DNA from: Phosphuga atrata
Taxonomy: Eukaryota > Arthropoda > Insecta > Coleoptera > Silphidae
Assembly (NCBI GenBank): GCA_944588485.1
Contig: OX155893.1
Location: 43,920,616 to 43,984,615 of the forward strand
Reading direction: 5' to 3'
Length of the DNA: 64,000 nucleotides
Part shown: positions 10,825 to 22,526 of the stretch, in pieces
Position numbering within the stretch: the stretch's first letter is position 1
Layout: the number at the start of each line of letters is the position of its first letter
The notes under the pieces: generated by a model
What the model was told of the DNA's origin: nothing
Seen by the model: the letters and a program-made list of their open reading frames with translations, nothing else
Database searches by the model: none
Position numbers and translations under genes: made by a program

Positions 10825-13800
10825 GACTAGACAGACAAGACTAGACAGACAAGATTAGACAGACAAGACTAGACAGACAAGACTAGACAGACAAGACTAG
10901 ACAGACAAGACTAGACAGACAAGACTAGACAGACAAGACTAGACAGACAAGACTAGACAGACAAGACTAGACAGACAAGACTAGACACACAAGACTAGAC
11001 ATACAAGACTAGACAGACAAGACTAGACAGACAAGACTAGACAGACAAGACTAGACAGGCAAGACTAGACAGACAAGACTAGACAGAAAAGACTAGACAG
11101 ACAAGACTAGACAGACAAGACTAGACAGACAAGACTAGACAGACAAGACTAGACAGACAAGACTAGACAGACAAGACTAGACAGACAAGACTAGACAGAC
11201 AAGACTAGACAGACAAGACTAGACAGACACGACTAGACAGACAAGACTAGACAGACAAGACTAGACAGACAAGACTAGACAGACATGACTAGACAGACAA
11301 GACTAGACAGACAAGACTAGACACACAAGACTAGACAGACAAGACTAGACAGACAAGACTAGACAGACATGACTAGACAGACAAGACTAGACAGACAACA
11401 CTAGACAGACAAGACTAGACAGACAAGACTGGACAGACAAGACTAGACAGACAAGACTAGACAGACAAGACTAGACAGACAAGACTAGACAGACAAGACT
11501 AGACAGACAAGACTAGACAGACAAGACTAGACAGACAAGACTAGACAGACAAGACTAGACAGACAAGACTAGACAGACAAGACTAGACAGACAAGACTAG
11601 ACATACAAGACTAGACAGACAAGACTAGACAGACAAGACTAGACAGACAAGACTAGACAGACAAGACTAGACAGACAAGACTAGACAGACAAGACTAGAC
11701 AGACAAGACTAGACAGACAAGACTAGACAGACAAGACTAGACAGACAAGACTAGACAGACAAGACTAGACAGACAAGACTAGACAGACAAGACTAGACAG
11801 ACAAGACTAGACAGACAAGACTAGACAGACAAGACTAGACAGACAAGACTAGACAGACAAGACTAGACAGACAAGACTAGACAGACAAGACTAGACAGAC
11901 AAGACTAGACAGACAAGACTAGACAGAGAAGACTAGACGGACAAGACTAGACAGACAAGACTAGACGGACAAGACTAGACAGACAAGACTAGACGGACAA
12001 GACTAGACAGACAAGACTAGACAGACAAGACTAGACAGACAAGACTAGACAGACAAGACTGGACAGACAAGACTAGACAGACAAGACTAGACAGACAAGA
12101 CTAGACAGACAAGACTAGACAGACAAGACTAGACAGACAAGACTAGACAGACAAGACTAGACAGACAAGACTAGACAGACAAGACTAGACAGACAAGACT
12201 AGACAGACAAGACTAGACAGACAAGACTAGACAGACAAGACTAGACAGATAAGACTAGACAGACAAGACTAGACAGACAAGACTAGACAGACAAGACTAG
12301 ACAGACAAGACTAGACAGACAAGATTAGACAGACAAGACTAGACAGACAAGACTAGACAGACAAGACTAGACAGACAAGACTAGACAGACAAGACTAGAC
12401 AGACAAGACTAGACAGACAAGACTAGACAGACAAGACTAGACACACAAGACTAGACATACAAGACTAGACAGACAAGACTAGACAGACAAGACTAGACAG
12501 ACAAGACTAGACAGACAAGACTAGACAGACAAGACTAGACAGACAAGACTAGACAGAAAAGACTAGACAGACAAGACTAGACAGACAAGACTAGTACAGA
12601 CAAGACTAGACAGACAAGACTAGACAGACAAGACTAGAAAGACAAGACTAGGCAGACAAGACTAGACAGACAAGACTAGACAGACAAGACAAGACTAGAC
12701 AGACAAGACTAGACAGACAAGACTAGACAGACAAGACTAGACAGACAAGACTAGACAGACATGACTAGACAGACAAGACTAGACAGACAAGACTAGACAG
12801 ACAAGACTAGACAGACAAGACTAGACAGACAAGACTAGACAGACAAGACTAGTCAAACAAGACTAGACAGACAAGACTAGACAGACAAGACTAGACAGAC
12901 AAGACTAGACAGACAAGACTAGACAGACAAGACTAGACAGACAAGACTAGACAGACAAGACTAGACAGACAAGACTAGACAGACAAGACTAGACAGACAA
13001 GACTAGACAGACAAGACTAGACAGACAAGACTAGACGGACAAGACTAGACAGACAATACTAGACAGACAAGACTAGACAGACAAGACTAGACAGACAAGA
13101 CTAGACAGACAAGACTAGACAGACAAGACTAGACAGACAAGACTAGACGGACAAGACTAGACAGACAAGACTAGACAGACAAGACTAGACAGACAAGACT
13201 ACACAGACAAGACTAGACAGACAAGACTAGACAGACAAGACTAGACAGACAAGACTAGACAGACATGACTAGACAGACAAGACTAGACAGACAAGACTAG
13301 ACAGACAAGACTAGACAGACAAGACTAGACAGACAAGACTAGACAGACAAGACTAGACAAACAAGACTAGACAGACAAGACTAGACAGACAAGACTAGAC
13401 AGACAAGACTAGACAGACAAGACTAGACAGACAAGACTAGACAGACAAGACTAGACAGACAAGACTAGACAGACAAGACTAGACAGACAAGACTAGACAG
13501 ACAAGACTAGACAGACAAGACTAGACGGACAAGACTAGACAGACAAGACTAGACAGACAAGACTACACAGACAAGACTAGACAGACAAGACTAGACAGAC
13601 AAGACTAGACAGACATGACTAGACAGACAAGACTAGACAGACAAGACTAGACAAACAAGACTAGACAGACAAGACTAGACAGACAAGACTAGACAGACAA
13701 GACTAGTCAAACAAGACTAGACAGACAAGACTAGACAGACAAGACTAGACAGACAAGACTAGACAGACAAGACTAGACAGACAAGACTAGACAGACAAGA

Positions 13801-14157
13801 CTAGACAGACAAGACTAGACAGACAAGACTAGACAGACAAGACTAGACAGACAAGACTAGACGGACAAGACTAGACAGACAATACTAGACAGACAAGACT
13901 AGACAGACAAGACTAGACAGACAAGACTAGACAGACAAGACTAGACAGACAAGACTAGACAGACAAGACTAGACAGACATGACTAGACAGACAAGACTAG
14001 ACAGACAAGACTAGACAGACATGACTAGACAGACAAGACTAGACAGACAAGACTAGACAGACAAGACTAGACAGACAAGACTAGACAGACAAGACTAGAC
14101 AGACAAGACTAGACAGACAAGACTAGACAAACAAGACTAGACAGACAAGACTAGACA
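10818..14157 (+). repeat. Satellite array, 14-bp monomer with higher-order structure
   Basis: About 238 units, many with single-base variants (CACAC, CATAC, GACGG, ACATG, AGTCAAAC, AATACT and others). Variants recur at fixed spacing. The pair CACAC/CATAC occurs at about 10985 and again about 1456 bases later. GACAGAAAAG recurs after 1470 bases. AGTCAAAC and AATACT recur after about 854 and 826 bases. All these are near multiples of 14, showing higher-order duplication of blocks of about 60 and about 104 units. A 1-base slip occurs near 12594. Confidence 0.95.
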
Positions 14158-16776
14158 ATATTCGCTAGCGTCCCCGCACTTACAAATGGTTATGTTGAAA
14201 AACTAGATCTAGAAAACTCAGCTATAGAAAAGATAATAGAGGTATGTGGAATAGAGATGAATATAAAAGGTATACATTTGTTAATAATAAATATATATAG
14301 GCCACCTTTAGGATGTATAGGTACTTTCATGGCATCATTAGATAATATCTTACAGAGATATGCAAGAAATAATATGCAAGTCATCTTAGTTGGAGACTTC
14401 AATATTAATTTTGCAATCAGCACAAAAGAAACACACAACCTCACCAACCTATTAGAGGCATATGGCATGGGTGAATATATAAAGGAATACACAAGAATAA
14501 CGACATACTCCAAAACTAGAATCGACAATATCTTTGCTACACAAGGTCTTGAACTAAAGACCTCAGCAGAAGATACCCCTATTTCTGATCATAGACTATT
14601 AAAATTGAGCACTATCAACAAAAAAATAGGAGGACAAAACCACATACTAATAAGGAATTTCTCGCTAACAAATAAAACGCGTTTTGCCGAACATCTCAGA
14701 AGAGAAACATGGGACGACGTCTTCCAAAATACCAGCTGCAACAGCAAGGCAATTGGCTTTATCAAATGCATCCAATATCATTTCTTCAACTGCTTTCCAA
14801 TGATAAAAACCAAAATTAAAATAAAAACATGGGTTACTGAAGACGTGAGAAGATCTGCTACACAACTAAAAGACATGTTTGTACTACAAAAAAAATATCC
14901 AGAATTAAGAAGTCACTATACGAAACAAAAAGGTATACATTATAATTTAATCACGTCCACTAAACATTCTTTTTTTAGCCGAAGGATACTAGAAGCTCCA
15001 AATAGGGCTAAAGCCGTGTGGAATATCATACAAGAGCAGACGAATAAATCCAAACCATCCGGGATCATTCAAATAACAGACAACAATAATAAGGTTACAG
15101 CACCTGAAGACATAGCCAACAGTTTTAACAGCTATTTCGAGCAAGCGCCCAAAGCAATTGTAGAAAATATTACTCCAACAAAGATATCGAATGACCATAT
15201 GGAATTTAAAGAAAAAACTATGTACTTACAAGAATTCACTGAAAACGAAATACTGGATATAATAATATCATTAAAAAATAAAACAACTAGAGGACCAGAT
15301 GAAGTTCCTGGGAATATAATCAAGGAGTTCAAACATTTATTAGTAGAACCTATTACAAATATAATTAACGCCTCATTCACCGAAGAACAATTTCCAGAGG
15401 TATTAAAAATAGGTAAAATCATCCCAGTTTTCAAGAAAGGTGATAAAATGGAAATGCAGAATTATAGACCAATCGTCATCATACCGATTCTAGCAAAAAT
15501 AATCGAATATGCTTTGTTAATAAGAATGACTGCTTTTATTGGAAAATATAATCTAATTCCAAAGCAACAGCATGGGTTTTGCAAAGGCAAATCTACTACA
15601 ACCGCCTTGGTAGAATTTCACAGCAAACTAATTTACGAGGTAGATAATGGGAAATATCCCATTGGAATATTCTGTGACCTCACCAAGGCCTTCGACTGTG
15701 TTTCCCATAACAGATTAATAAATAAACTACATAACTATGGAATCAGAGGGAAAGTTTCGAGATGGATTCAATCTTACCTTTCAAATCGAAAACAGTACGT
15801 TTCTGTGAGGAGTGGTAATGTAGTTGGCCAGTCGGACATTTTAACTACAAATATTGGGGTCCCCCAAGGAAGCATTCTGGCACCAACGTTGTTTCTATTA
15901 TACACTGCTGATCTGATAAACTATGTGAAAGGGCCGCATTGCACATTATACGCCGATGACACAAGCTTCATTGTGTCGGGGAACAACATCGTCCAGAATA
16001 CGGATCAGGCGAAGCTACTATTAGAATCTCTAAATAAATGGTTCTCCGCAAATACTCTACACCTCAACAAAAGCAAAACGGAGTACATAGTGTTCAAAAC
16101 AGCAAGAAGTACGTATGTCGCAGATCTAGACCTAAAAATACAAAACTACAAAATCAATAGAACCAAACATGCCAAGTTTCTGGGTATTTATTTAGAGGAG
16201 CACCTTCGCTGGGAAACTACGACACAGAATATCTGTTCGGCACTACATAAGAAGGCTTATCAAACAACTATTCTGAGGAAACTACTAAACAGAGAAGATC
16301 TTCTAAAGTGGTATTATGCAGAAGTGCAGTCTTTGCTGTCCTACGGCATTATTCTATGGGGAGCTTCGTCACAAATAAAATACATTCAAATTGCACAGAA
16401 AAGAGTTATTCGAAATATCATAGGGTTAAAATGTACAGAATCATGTAAACCTCACTTCAAAAAAATCAGAATTCTAACAGTTGTTAGTCTATATATCTTC
16501 GAAACCACTATGTACATACACAAATCGCGAAGTAAGTTCCAAAAAAATGAAGACAAACATAATTACAATACGAGAAGTAAACATCTTCTCTGTACAGAAA
16601 AAAGAAACTTAGCCCTCTGTAGCCAAGGTGTAGAAAATAAAGGGATCCATATATACAATAAGCTTCCCGCAGACCTTAGAAATGAAACCTCCGATAAAAA
16701 ATTTCGTAAGAAATTAAAAGTTTTATTAGAGTCAAATCCAGTATATTCTGTTGATGAATTTTTGTTGTTGTTGTAA
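14158..16776 (+). CDS. LINE ORF2, partial: endonuclease C-terminal part plus complete reverse transcriptase
   Basis: The frame is open from the truncated 5' end at 14158 to the stop at 16774-16776; the first ATG is at 14257 (839 residues). Counting from that ATG, catalytic endonuclease blocks are GDFN (46-49) and SDH (110-112). RT motifs in order are RGPDEVPGNIIK (345-356), QNYRPI (401-406), QHGFCKGKST (438-447), CDLTKAFD with both aspartates (473-480), GVPQGSILAP (534-543) and YADD (565-568). No RNase H and no C-terminal zinc knuckle are seen. The N-terminal EN residues are missing, so the protein could not nick DNA normally, but the polymerase core looks intact. It is the best-preserved coding sequence in the window and implies recent insertion. 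Confidence 0.9.
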   Translation: MFASVPALTNGYVEKLDLENSAIEKIIEVCGIEMNIKGIHLLIINIYRPPLGCIGTFMASLDNILQRYARNNMQVILVGDFNINFAISTKETHNLTNLLEAYGMGEYIKEYTRITTYSKTRIDNIFATQGLELKTSAEDTPISDHRLLKLSTINKKIGGQNHILIRNFSLTNKTRFAEHLRRETWDDVFQNTSCNSKAIGFIKCIQYHFFNCFPMIKTKIKIKTWVTEDVRRSATQLKDMFVLQKKYPELRSHYTKQKGIHYNLITSTKHSFFSRRILEAPNRAKAVWNIIQEQTNKSKPSGIIQITDNNNKVTAPEDIANSFNSYFEQAPKAIVENITPTKISNDHMEFKEKTMYLQEFTENEILDIIISLKNKTTRGPDEVPGNIIKEFKHLLVEPITNIINASFTEEQFPEVLKIGKIIPVFKKGDKMEMQNYRPIVIIPILAKIIEYALLIRMTAFIGKYNLIPKQQHGFCKGKSTTTALVEFHSKLIYEVDNGKYPIGIFCDLTKAFDCVSHNRLINKLHNYGIRGKVSRWIQSYLSNRKQYVSVRSGNVVGQSDILTTNIGVPQGSILAPTLFLLYTADLINYVKGPHCTLYADDTSFIVSGNNIVQNTDQAKLLLESLNKWFSANTLHLNKSKTEYIVFKTARSTYVADLDLKIQNYKINRTKHAKFLGIYLEEHLRWETTTQNICSALHKKAYQTTILRKLLNREDLLKWYYAEVQSLLSYGIILWGASSQIKYIQIAQKRVIRNIIGLKCTESCKPHFKKIRILTVVSLYIFETTMYIHKSRSKFQKNEDKHNYNTRSKHLLCTEKRNLALCSQGVENKGIHIYNKLPADLRNETSDKKFRKKLKVLLESNPVYSVDEFLLLL

Positions 16777-16887
16777 TTTGTATTAATTATTTTTATACTA
16801 TTTATCTTTATACAATTGTTGACACATCCTATAGATACTATGTATCTCATTTGGGAAATAAAGATTTTGAATTTGAATTTGAATTTG
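14158..16887 (+). mobile_element. CR1/L2-like LINE copy with intact EN/RT frame (element D)
   Basis: A LINE on the plus strand inside the satellite. The 5' end is truncated in the middle of the endonuclease domain: the first residues read IFASVPALTNG, matching the AILASLPVLKNG block of the related copy at 58895-62844. The 3' UTR is short (16777-16887), with AATAAA at 16857-16862 and a tail of TTTGAA units ending at 16887. The satellite on the left ends ACTAGACA and on the right starts ACTAGACA, consistent with a target duplication of at least 8 bp, though repeats make it ambiguous. The clade is by motif only. Confidence 0.9.
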
Positions 16888-19142
16888 ACTAGACAAACAA
16901 GACTAGACAGACAAGACTAGACAGACAAGACTAGACAGACAAGACTAGACAGACAAGACTAGACAGACAAGACTAGACAGACAAGACTAGACAGACAAGA
17001 CTAGACAGACAAGACTAGACAGACAAGACTAGACGGACAAGACTAGACAGACAAGACTAGACAGACAAGACTACACAGACAAGACTAGACAGACAAGACT
17101 AGACAGACAAGACTAGACAGACAAGACTAGACAGACATGACTAGACAGACAAGACTAGACAGACAAGACTAGACAGACAAGACTAGACAGACAAAACTAG
17201 ACAGACAAGACTAGACAGACAAGACTAGACAGACAAGACTAGACAGACAAGACTAGACAGACAAGACTAGACAGACAAGACTAGACAGACAAGATTAGAC
17301 AGACAAGACTAGACAGACAAGACTAGACAGACAAGACTAGACAGACAAGACTAGACAGACAAGACTAGACAGACAAGACTAGACAGACAAGACTAGACAG
17401 ACAAGACTAGACAGACAAGACTAGACAGACAAGACTAGACAGATAAGATTAGACCGACAAGACTAGACAGACAAGACTAGACAGACAAGACTATACAGAC
17501 AAGACTAGACAGACAAGACTAGACAGACAAGACTAGACAGACAAGACTAGACAGACAAGACTAGACAGACAAGACTAGACAGACAAGACTAGACAGACAA
17601 GACTAGACAGACAAGACTAGACAGACAAGACTAGACAGACAAGACTAGACAGACAAGACTAGACAGACAAGACTAGACAGACAAGACTAGACAGACAAGA
17701 CTAGACAGACAAGACTAGACAGACAAGACTAGACAGACAAGACTAGACAGACAAGACTAGACAGACAAGACTAGACAGACAAGACTAGACAGACAAGACT
17801 AGACAGACAAGACTAGACAGACAAGACTAGACAGACAAGACTAGACAGACAAGACTAGACAGACAAGACTAGACAGAGAAGACTAGACGGACAAGACTAG
17901 ACAGACAAGACTAGACGGACAAGACTAGACAGACAAGACTAGACGGACAAGACTAGACAGACAAGACTAGACAGACAAGACTAGACAGACAAGACTAGAC
18001 AGACAAGACTAGACAGACAAGACTAGACAGACAAGACTAGACAGACAAGACTAGACAGACAAGACTAGACAGACAAGACTAGACAGACAAGACTAGACAG
18101 ACAAGACTAGACAGACAAGATTAGACAGACAAGACTAGACAGACAAGACTAGACAGACAAGACTAGACAGACAAGACTAGACAGACAAGACTAGACAGAC
18201 AAGACTAGACAGACAAGACTAGACAGACAAGACTAGACAGACAAGACTAGACAGACAAGACTAGACAGACAAGACTAGACAGACAAGACTAGACAGACAA
18301 GACTAGACAGACAAGACTAGACGGACAAGACTAGACAGACAAGACTAGACAGACAAGACTAGACAGACAAGACTAGACAGACAAGACTAGACAGACAAGA
18401 CTAGACAGACAAGACTAGACAGACAAGACTAGACAGACATGACTAGACAGACAAGACTAGACAGACAAGACTAGACAGACAAGACTAGACAGACAAAACT
18501 AGACAGACAAGACTAGACAGACAAGACTAGACAGACAAGACTAGACAGACAAGACTAGACAGACAAGACTAGACAGACAAGATTAGACAGACAAGACTAG
18601 ACAGACAAGACTAGACAGACAAGACTAGACAGACAAGACTAGACAGACAAGACTAGACAGACAAGACTAGACAGACAAGACTAGACAGACAAGACTAGAC
18701 AGACAAGACTAGACAGACAAGACTAGACAGACAAGACTAGACAGACAAGACTAGACAGACAAGACTAGACAGATAAGATTAGACCGACAAGACTAGACAG
18801 ACAAGACTAGACAGACAAGACTATACAGACAAGACTAGACAGACAAGACTAGACAGACAAGACTAGACAGACAAGACTAGACAGACAAGACTAGACAGAC
18901 AAGACTAGACAGACAAGACTAGACAGACAAGACTAGACAGACAAGACTAGACAGACAAGACTAGACAGACAAGACTAGACAGACAAGACTAGACAGACAA
19001 GACTAGACAGACAAGACTAGACAGACAAGACTAGACAGACAAGACTAGACAGACAAGACTAGACAGACAAGACTAGACAGACAAGACTAGACAGACAAGA
19101 CTAGACAGACAAGACTAGACAGACAAGACTAGAAAGACAAGA
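16888..19142 (+). repeat. Satellite array, 14-bp monomer with duplicated blocks
   Basis: About 161 units of the 14-bp monomer. A rare variant string (AGATAAGATTAGACC, followed by ACTATACAG) occurs at 17441 and again at 18771, exactly 1330 bases or 95 units later. The GACAGAGAAGACTAGACGG variant block near 17875 also occurs near 11925, across element D. The array ends at a variant unit (CTAGAAAGACAAGAC). Confidence 0.96.
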
Positions 19143-19389
19143 CGAGCAGGCGGCTTTCACCGCTACAAACAAGTGGTCCCCTGGAAAGATCACGCCCGCT
19201 TACTCTGGATCCGCCTATCGCATAACCTCTGAGTGGCGGGTGGACTGGTGTACATAGATTTGCGTTACGGTTTTTTTAATTTTTTTCCTTGTTGCTCAAA
19301 ATTTTGCAAATGTACTCATCGATCTTGTCCCAATTGTCTATTTTATTTATATGCGTTTCAAGTCTTTAATTCTGCCAACGGCAGCAGTC

Positions 19390-20672
19390 GAAAAGTGTGT
19401 GGTTGACACTATCTAGTTCTCCGCAGTACACGCTCAGATCGTCAGATACTCGGTTTAAATTCTACAGGTCGTCTCTGAAACAGCCGTGACCTGTTAGCAC
19501 TTGGGTTAGGTGGTAACTCGTTTCATCGTGCTTTCTGTTTACCCATGTAGCAACGTTTGGGATAAGAAGTTTCGTCCATCGCCCTTTCTCGCTGAACTCC
19601 CATCGTTCCTGCCATTTTTTCAGCAGTTCTTCTCTGACCCGTCTTTTCTCAAGTCTGTTATAGCCAGCCTCGTGAAGTTTTTTCGCTCCTGTATCACTAA
19701 GTCGATCGGGAGGATGCTGGCAATAACCAGGGCGGCTTGTACAGAGGCTGTTCGGTCTGAGCTATACACACGGAGGGCCACTTTCCGTTGGACCGCTGCG
19801 AGTTTGTGTGCGTTAATTTCTTTTTGAAGTTCATTGGCCCAGATTTGAGCACCGTACGTCATAGCAGACTGGACCGCCAAAGCCCAGCAACCTCCGTTTA
19901 CCATTTTTAGCTCCCCCACTTTGGACATTAATCTTTGCATAGCTGCCATCGTCTTCATCCCCTTCGCTGCTGCTACTGCTATGTGCGCTGAGAAATACAG
20001 CCCTTTGTCTATTAATATTCCCAGGTACTTGTTTTGTTCTTTTGGGAATATTAGTGTATTTTTTAACGAAAATTTTATCGGGCTGTGCTTCCTGAGGCCA
20101 ATGAGGAGAACTGCTTCTGTTTTCTCTGGAGCTAAATATAAGTGTTTAGTCTTGCAGATTTGCAGATTTTACTGTCTAGATTTGCAGATTTTTTTTTATT
20201 GCATGGTTAGCCGTTGCCCCCTGTTCTGTTTTAGATGTTATCACCAGAGCTAGGTCGTCAGCATATCCTATAGTTGTTGCTCCCAGTGGAAGTTTCATTC
20301 TTAAGACCCCGTCGTATAATACGTTCCACAGGGTAGGGCCCAGTATCGATCCCTGTGGAACACCACAATTGACTTCACGCACTTCAGTCTACCATCCAGA
20401 TTGCAGTATCAGACTCCTGCAACTAAGCTTCTTATCATTCTTGTTAGGTAGGGGGATATGCCTTTTGCTGTCAGGCTATTCATTATGTGAGTCCAACTGG
20501 TTTTGTTCCTTGCGTTCCGGTATTTGCTGATTTTGATATGTTTAGGACAGAATTTATAGCATCTATGGTAGATTTTCCTGACCTGAATCCATATTGTTTA
20601 TCCGATAGTCTATTTAGCAGGATCTGTTCCAGCAATTTCCCGGATACATCCAGTAAGCAGATAGGTCTGTAT
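19390..20672 (-). pseudogene. R1-like ORF2, palm, thumb and C-terminus (3' part of a split gene)
   Basis: Reading on the minus strand from 20672, the frame starts within the YRPI motif and continues CLLDVSGKLLEQILL, then SDKQYGFRSGKST, GVPQGSILGPTLWN and GYADDLAL (catalytic box at 20254-20268). A T-rich slip near 20170-20200 breaks the frame. The thumb (19620-19958) has the WALAVQSAMTYGAQIWANEL and QRKVALRVYSSDRT blocks common in R1-type ORF2. A degraded knuckle lies around 19420-19510. Several frameshifts make the gene inactive. Confidence 0.85.
20665..20672 (+). repeat. Left 8-bp target-site duplication GTCTGTAT of the hAT MITE
   Basis: GTCTGTAT is repeated exactly at 22519-22526, flanking the element on both sides. 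An 8-bp duplication is the hallmark of hAT superfamily transposition. Confidence 0.95.
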
Positions 20673-21531
20673 TAGGGCTTCACTAGAGAACGATATTTTT
20701 CTCATCTCGTCTCGTCTCGTAAAAGCGAGACGAGAACGTGACGAGACCGCATGTGGTCTCACTGTCGCGAGAGCGAGAACGTATGTGGTCTCTCTCACGC
20801 GAGAGCGAGAACGTATGTGGTGGTCTCGCTCTCGCGAGAGCGCATGTGGTCTCGTTTTCTGATCCCGGTCATATTTCTTCTTCAATCTTTGATTCTAATA
20901 CGGGCAGCCGTAATATTTTCTTGCATAAATTTGAACTGCGGGCTCGGGCAAGTTACATTTCATTATATAACAATTAAAAGAGTAGATTTCGTATTATGAA
21001 ATAGATGTCGTAGACAATTTCAAATTATGTTCGTTTTTATTATTAATTTTAAATCGTCAACAAAATAGAAGGTTTATATAAACAGACATTTATGGTGTGT
21101 TATCGCTACATTTTCATGTAGATGGAACAAAGCGAAATTAGAAGATATTAATAGTAACCAAATAGAAAATTTATGTAAAGAGACAGTGATTAGTTTACAA
21201 TAAAATGAATGATTTCCTCGTTTTGAACTATCTTAACAATAAGTTTTGCTTGTGAAGAACGATATTTGGCGAGATTAGACGAGACGAGACAAACGGTAAC
21301 GAGAGCGAGACGAGACAAACGGTTACGAGAGCGAGACGAGAGTAATGGCTTGATCACACGTAACGAGTACAGTGGCGAGACAGTAAAATGTCATTCGGCC
21401 GAGAGAGTAGAGGGGGCGAGTAGGTGTTCACACGCTATAATTTTTTTGCCGGGTGAGTCAGTCAGTTATCATGATGGATACTAAAAGGTTGATTCAAAAA
21501 TGCACTAAGATGCTTATACCTCATTTAATTT

Positions 21532-21716
21532 AGGAGTTAAACGAATTGTTGCGAAACGATAAGAAGCGCGTTTGGACAAGGCCTTGGATGTTGAGGAGAC
21601 CCGAACTTGAAGCAAGTAACAATCTACTTCGGGAATTGGAATTAGAAGACCCAGGGGAATTTAAAGCGCTACTGAGAATGGATGTAGAACATTTTAATTA
21701 ATTATTAAAAATCCTT
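21532..21716 (+). pseudogene. Harbinger transposase N-terminal relic
   Basis: The plus strand reads LRNDKKRVWTRPWMLRRP, then LEDPGEFKALLRMDVEHFN, followed by a stop. This resembles the conserved N-terminal region of HARBI1-type nucleases (R.W.RPW..RR, then FR..RM....F..LL). The catalytic DDE part is deleted. The call rests on this short motif and on the element termini. Confidence 0.6.
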
Positions 21717-21900
21717 CCATTTCATTGAGCGATTTTATGTTGGAAACATATACATTTGTTACGGCTGCACCCGATTTCTTTGACTCCTGCACTTTTTCCT
21801 TCTCCAGGCAATAAGTAGATCTTAAATTTTTTATTTTGTTTCTTACTTCCGTCGCCCCAAGGGCTTCAATATCCATTTCTCTCGAAATGGATATGTATGC
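21694..21900 (-). pseudogene. MADF/SANT-like DNA-binding relic of the Harbinger element
   Basis: The minus strand encodes DIEALGATEVRNKIKNLRST, then YCLEKEKVQESKKSGAA, a spacing typical of MADF (Myb/SANT-like) domains (helix with EV+.KI.NLRT.Y..E). PIF/Harbinger elements usually carry such a second gene that helps the transposase bind DNA and enter the nucleus. Only the C-terminal part of the domain remains and no complete frame is present. Confidence 0.55.
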
Positions 21901-22526
21901 CGTCTCTTTTTCTCTTATTTCTGTAGTCCTGTGAACTAAAGTTCCACAGACATGGATTCACTTTCTATATTTGAATAAATTTAATTGTTTTTTCATTGTC
22001 CCATTTTAACGACATTTTCTTTTCTTTTTTGAAAAACGTAAAACCAAAATGAATTAATAATTAAATAAAGCAATACTTCATCAAAAGTTTCAATTGTAGT
22101 ATTTTAAACAAACAAACTAGCCACCGTCACCGTAGTGACAAAACGAGGAGAGTACTTGTTCAGACATGCCGAGTAGGACAGCGAGTCAGTAGCGGTAGGA
22201 GTGGGGGTAGCCACTCGGCCTGCACTCCGCCTAGTAAATAGAAAGGGGTCCGAGTAACTGTCTCGCCATTTTACTGCGCCGAGCACTCAGCCGTGTGCTC
22301 GGTGACATGTTTACACGTACCGAGTACTCGGCAGAGTTTACTGTCTCGCCGCTCTACTCGTTACGTGTGATCAAGGCATAACGGTTACGAGAGCGAGACG
22401 AGACTAACGGTTCCTAGAGCGAGAGCGACACTAAGACGAGAGTAATTTTTTACACAACAAACGAGAGCGAGACGAGATTTTTTAAACTCTCGCCCTATCT
22501 CGTCTCGTGTGAAGCCTAGTCTGTAT

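Larger units (their letters stand above)
21346..22378. mobile_element. PIF/Harbinger element nested in the hAT MITE
   Basis: Terminal inverted repeats begin TGGCTTGATCACACGTAACG at 21346, and the right end is their near-exact complement ending at 22378; the match runs about 40 bases. The flanks carry TAA on both sides (21343-21345 and 22379-22381), the 3-bp duplication typical of PIF/Harbinger. The 1033-bp body holds a transposase N-terminal relic on the plus strand and a MADF/SANT-like relic on the minus strand, the two-gene layout of this superfamily, but both are incomplete. Confidence 0.9.
20673..22518. mobile_element. Non-autonomous hAT transposon (MITE-like)
   Basis: The termini read TAGGGCTTCAC at the left and GTGAAGCCTA at the right (inverted, differing by one G), flanked by the perfect 8-bp duplication GTCTGTAT. 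Without the nested element at 21346-22378 it is about 810 bases long. Both subterminal regions are packed with GAGACGAGA and GAGCGAGA motifs in direct and inverted orientation (20701-20855, 21270-21342, 22385-22507), which may be transposase-binding repeats. No hAT transposase is encoded, so it must be mobilised in trans. Confidence 0.92.

Noticed and set aside
5975..14157. Regular short repeats resembling a CRISPR array
   Set aside because: There are no spacers between repeats, the genome is eukaryotic and no cas genes are near. It is a tandem satellite.
20738..21484. Several short frames in the GAGACGAG-rich region
   Set aside because: They are translations of the subterminal repeats of the hAT MITE, with repetitive Arg/Glu/Ser content and no domain.
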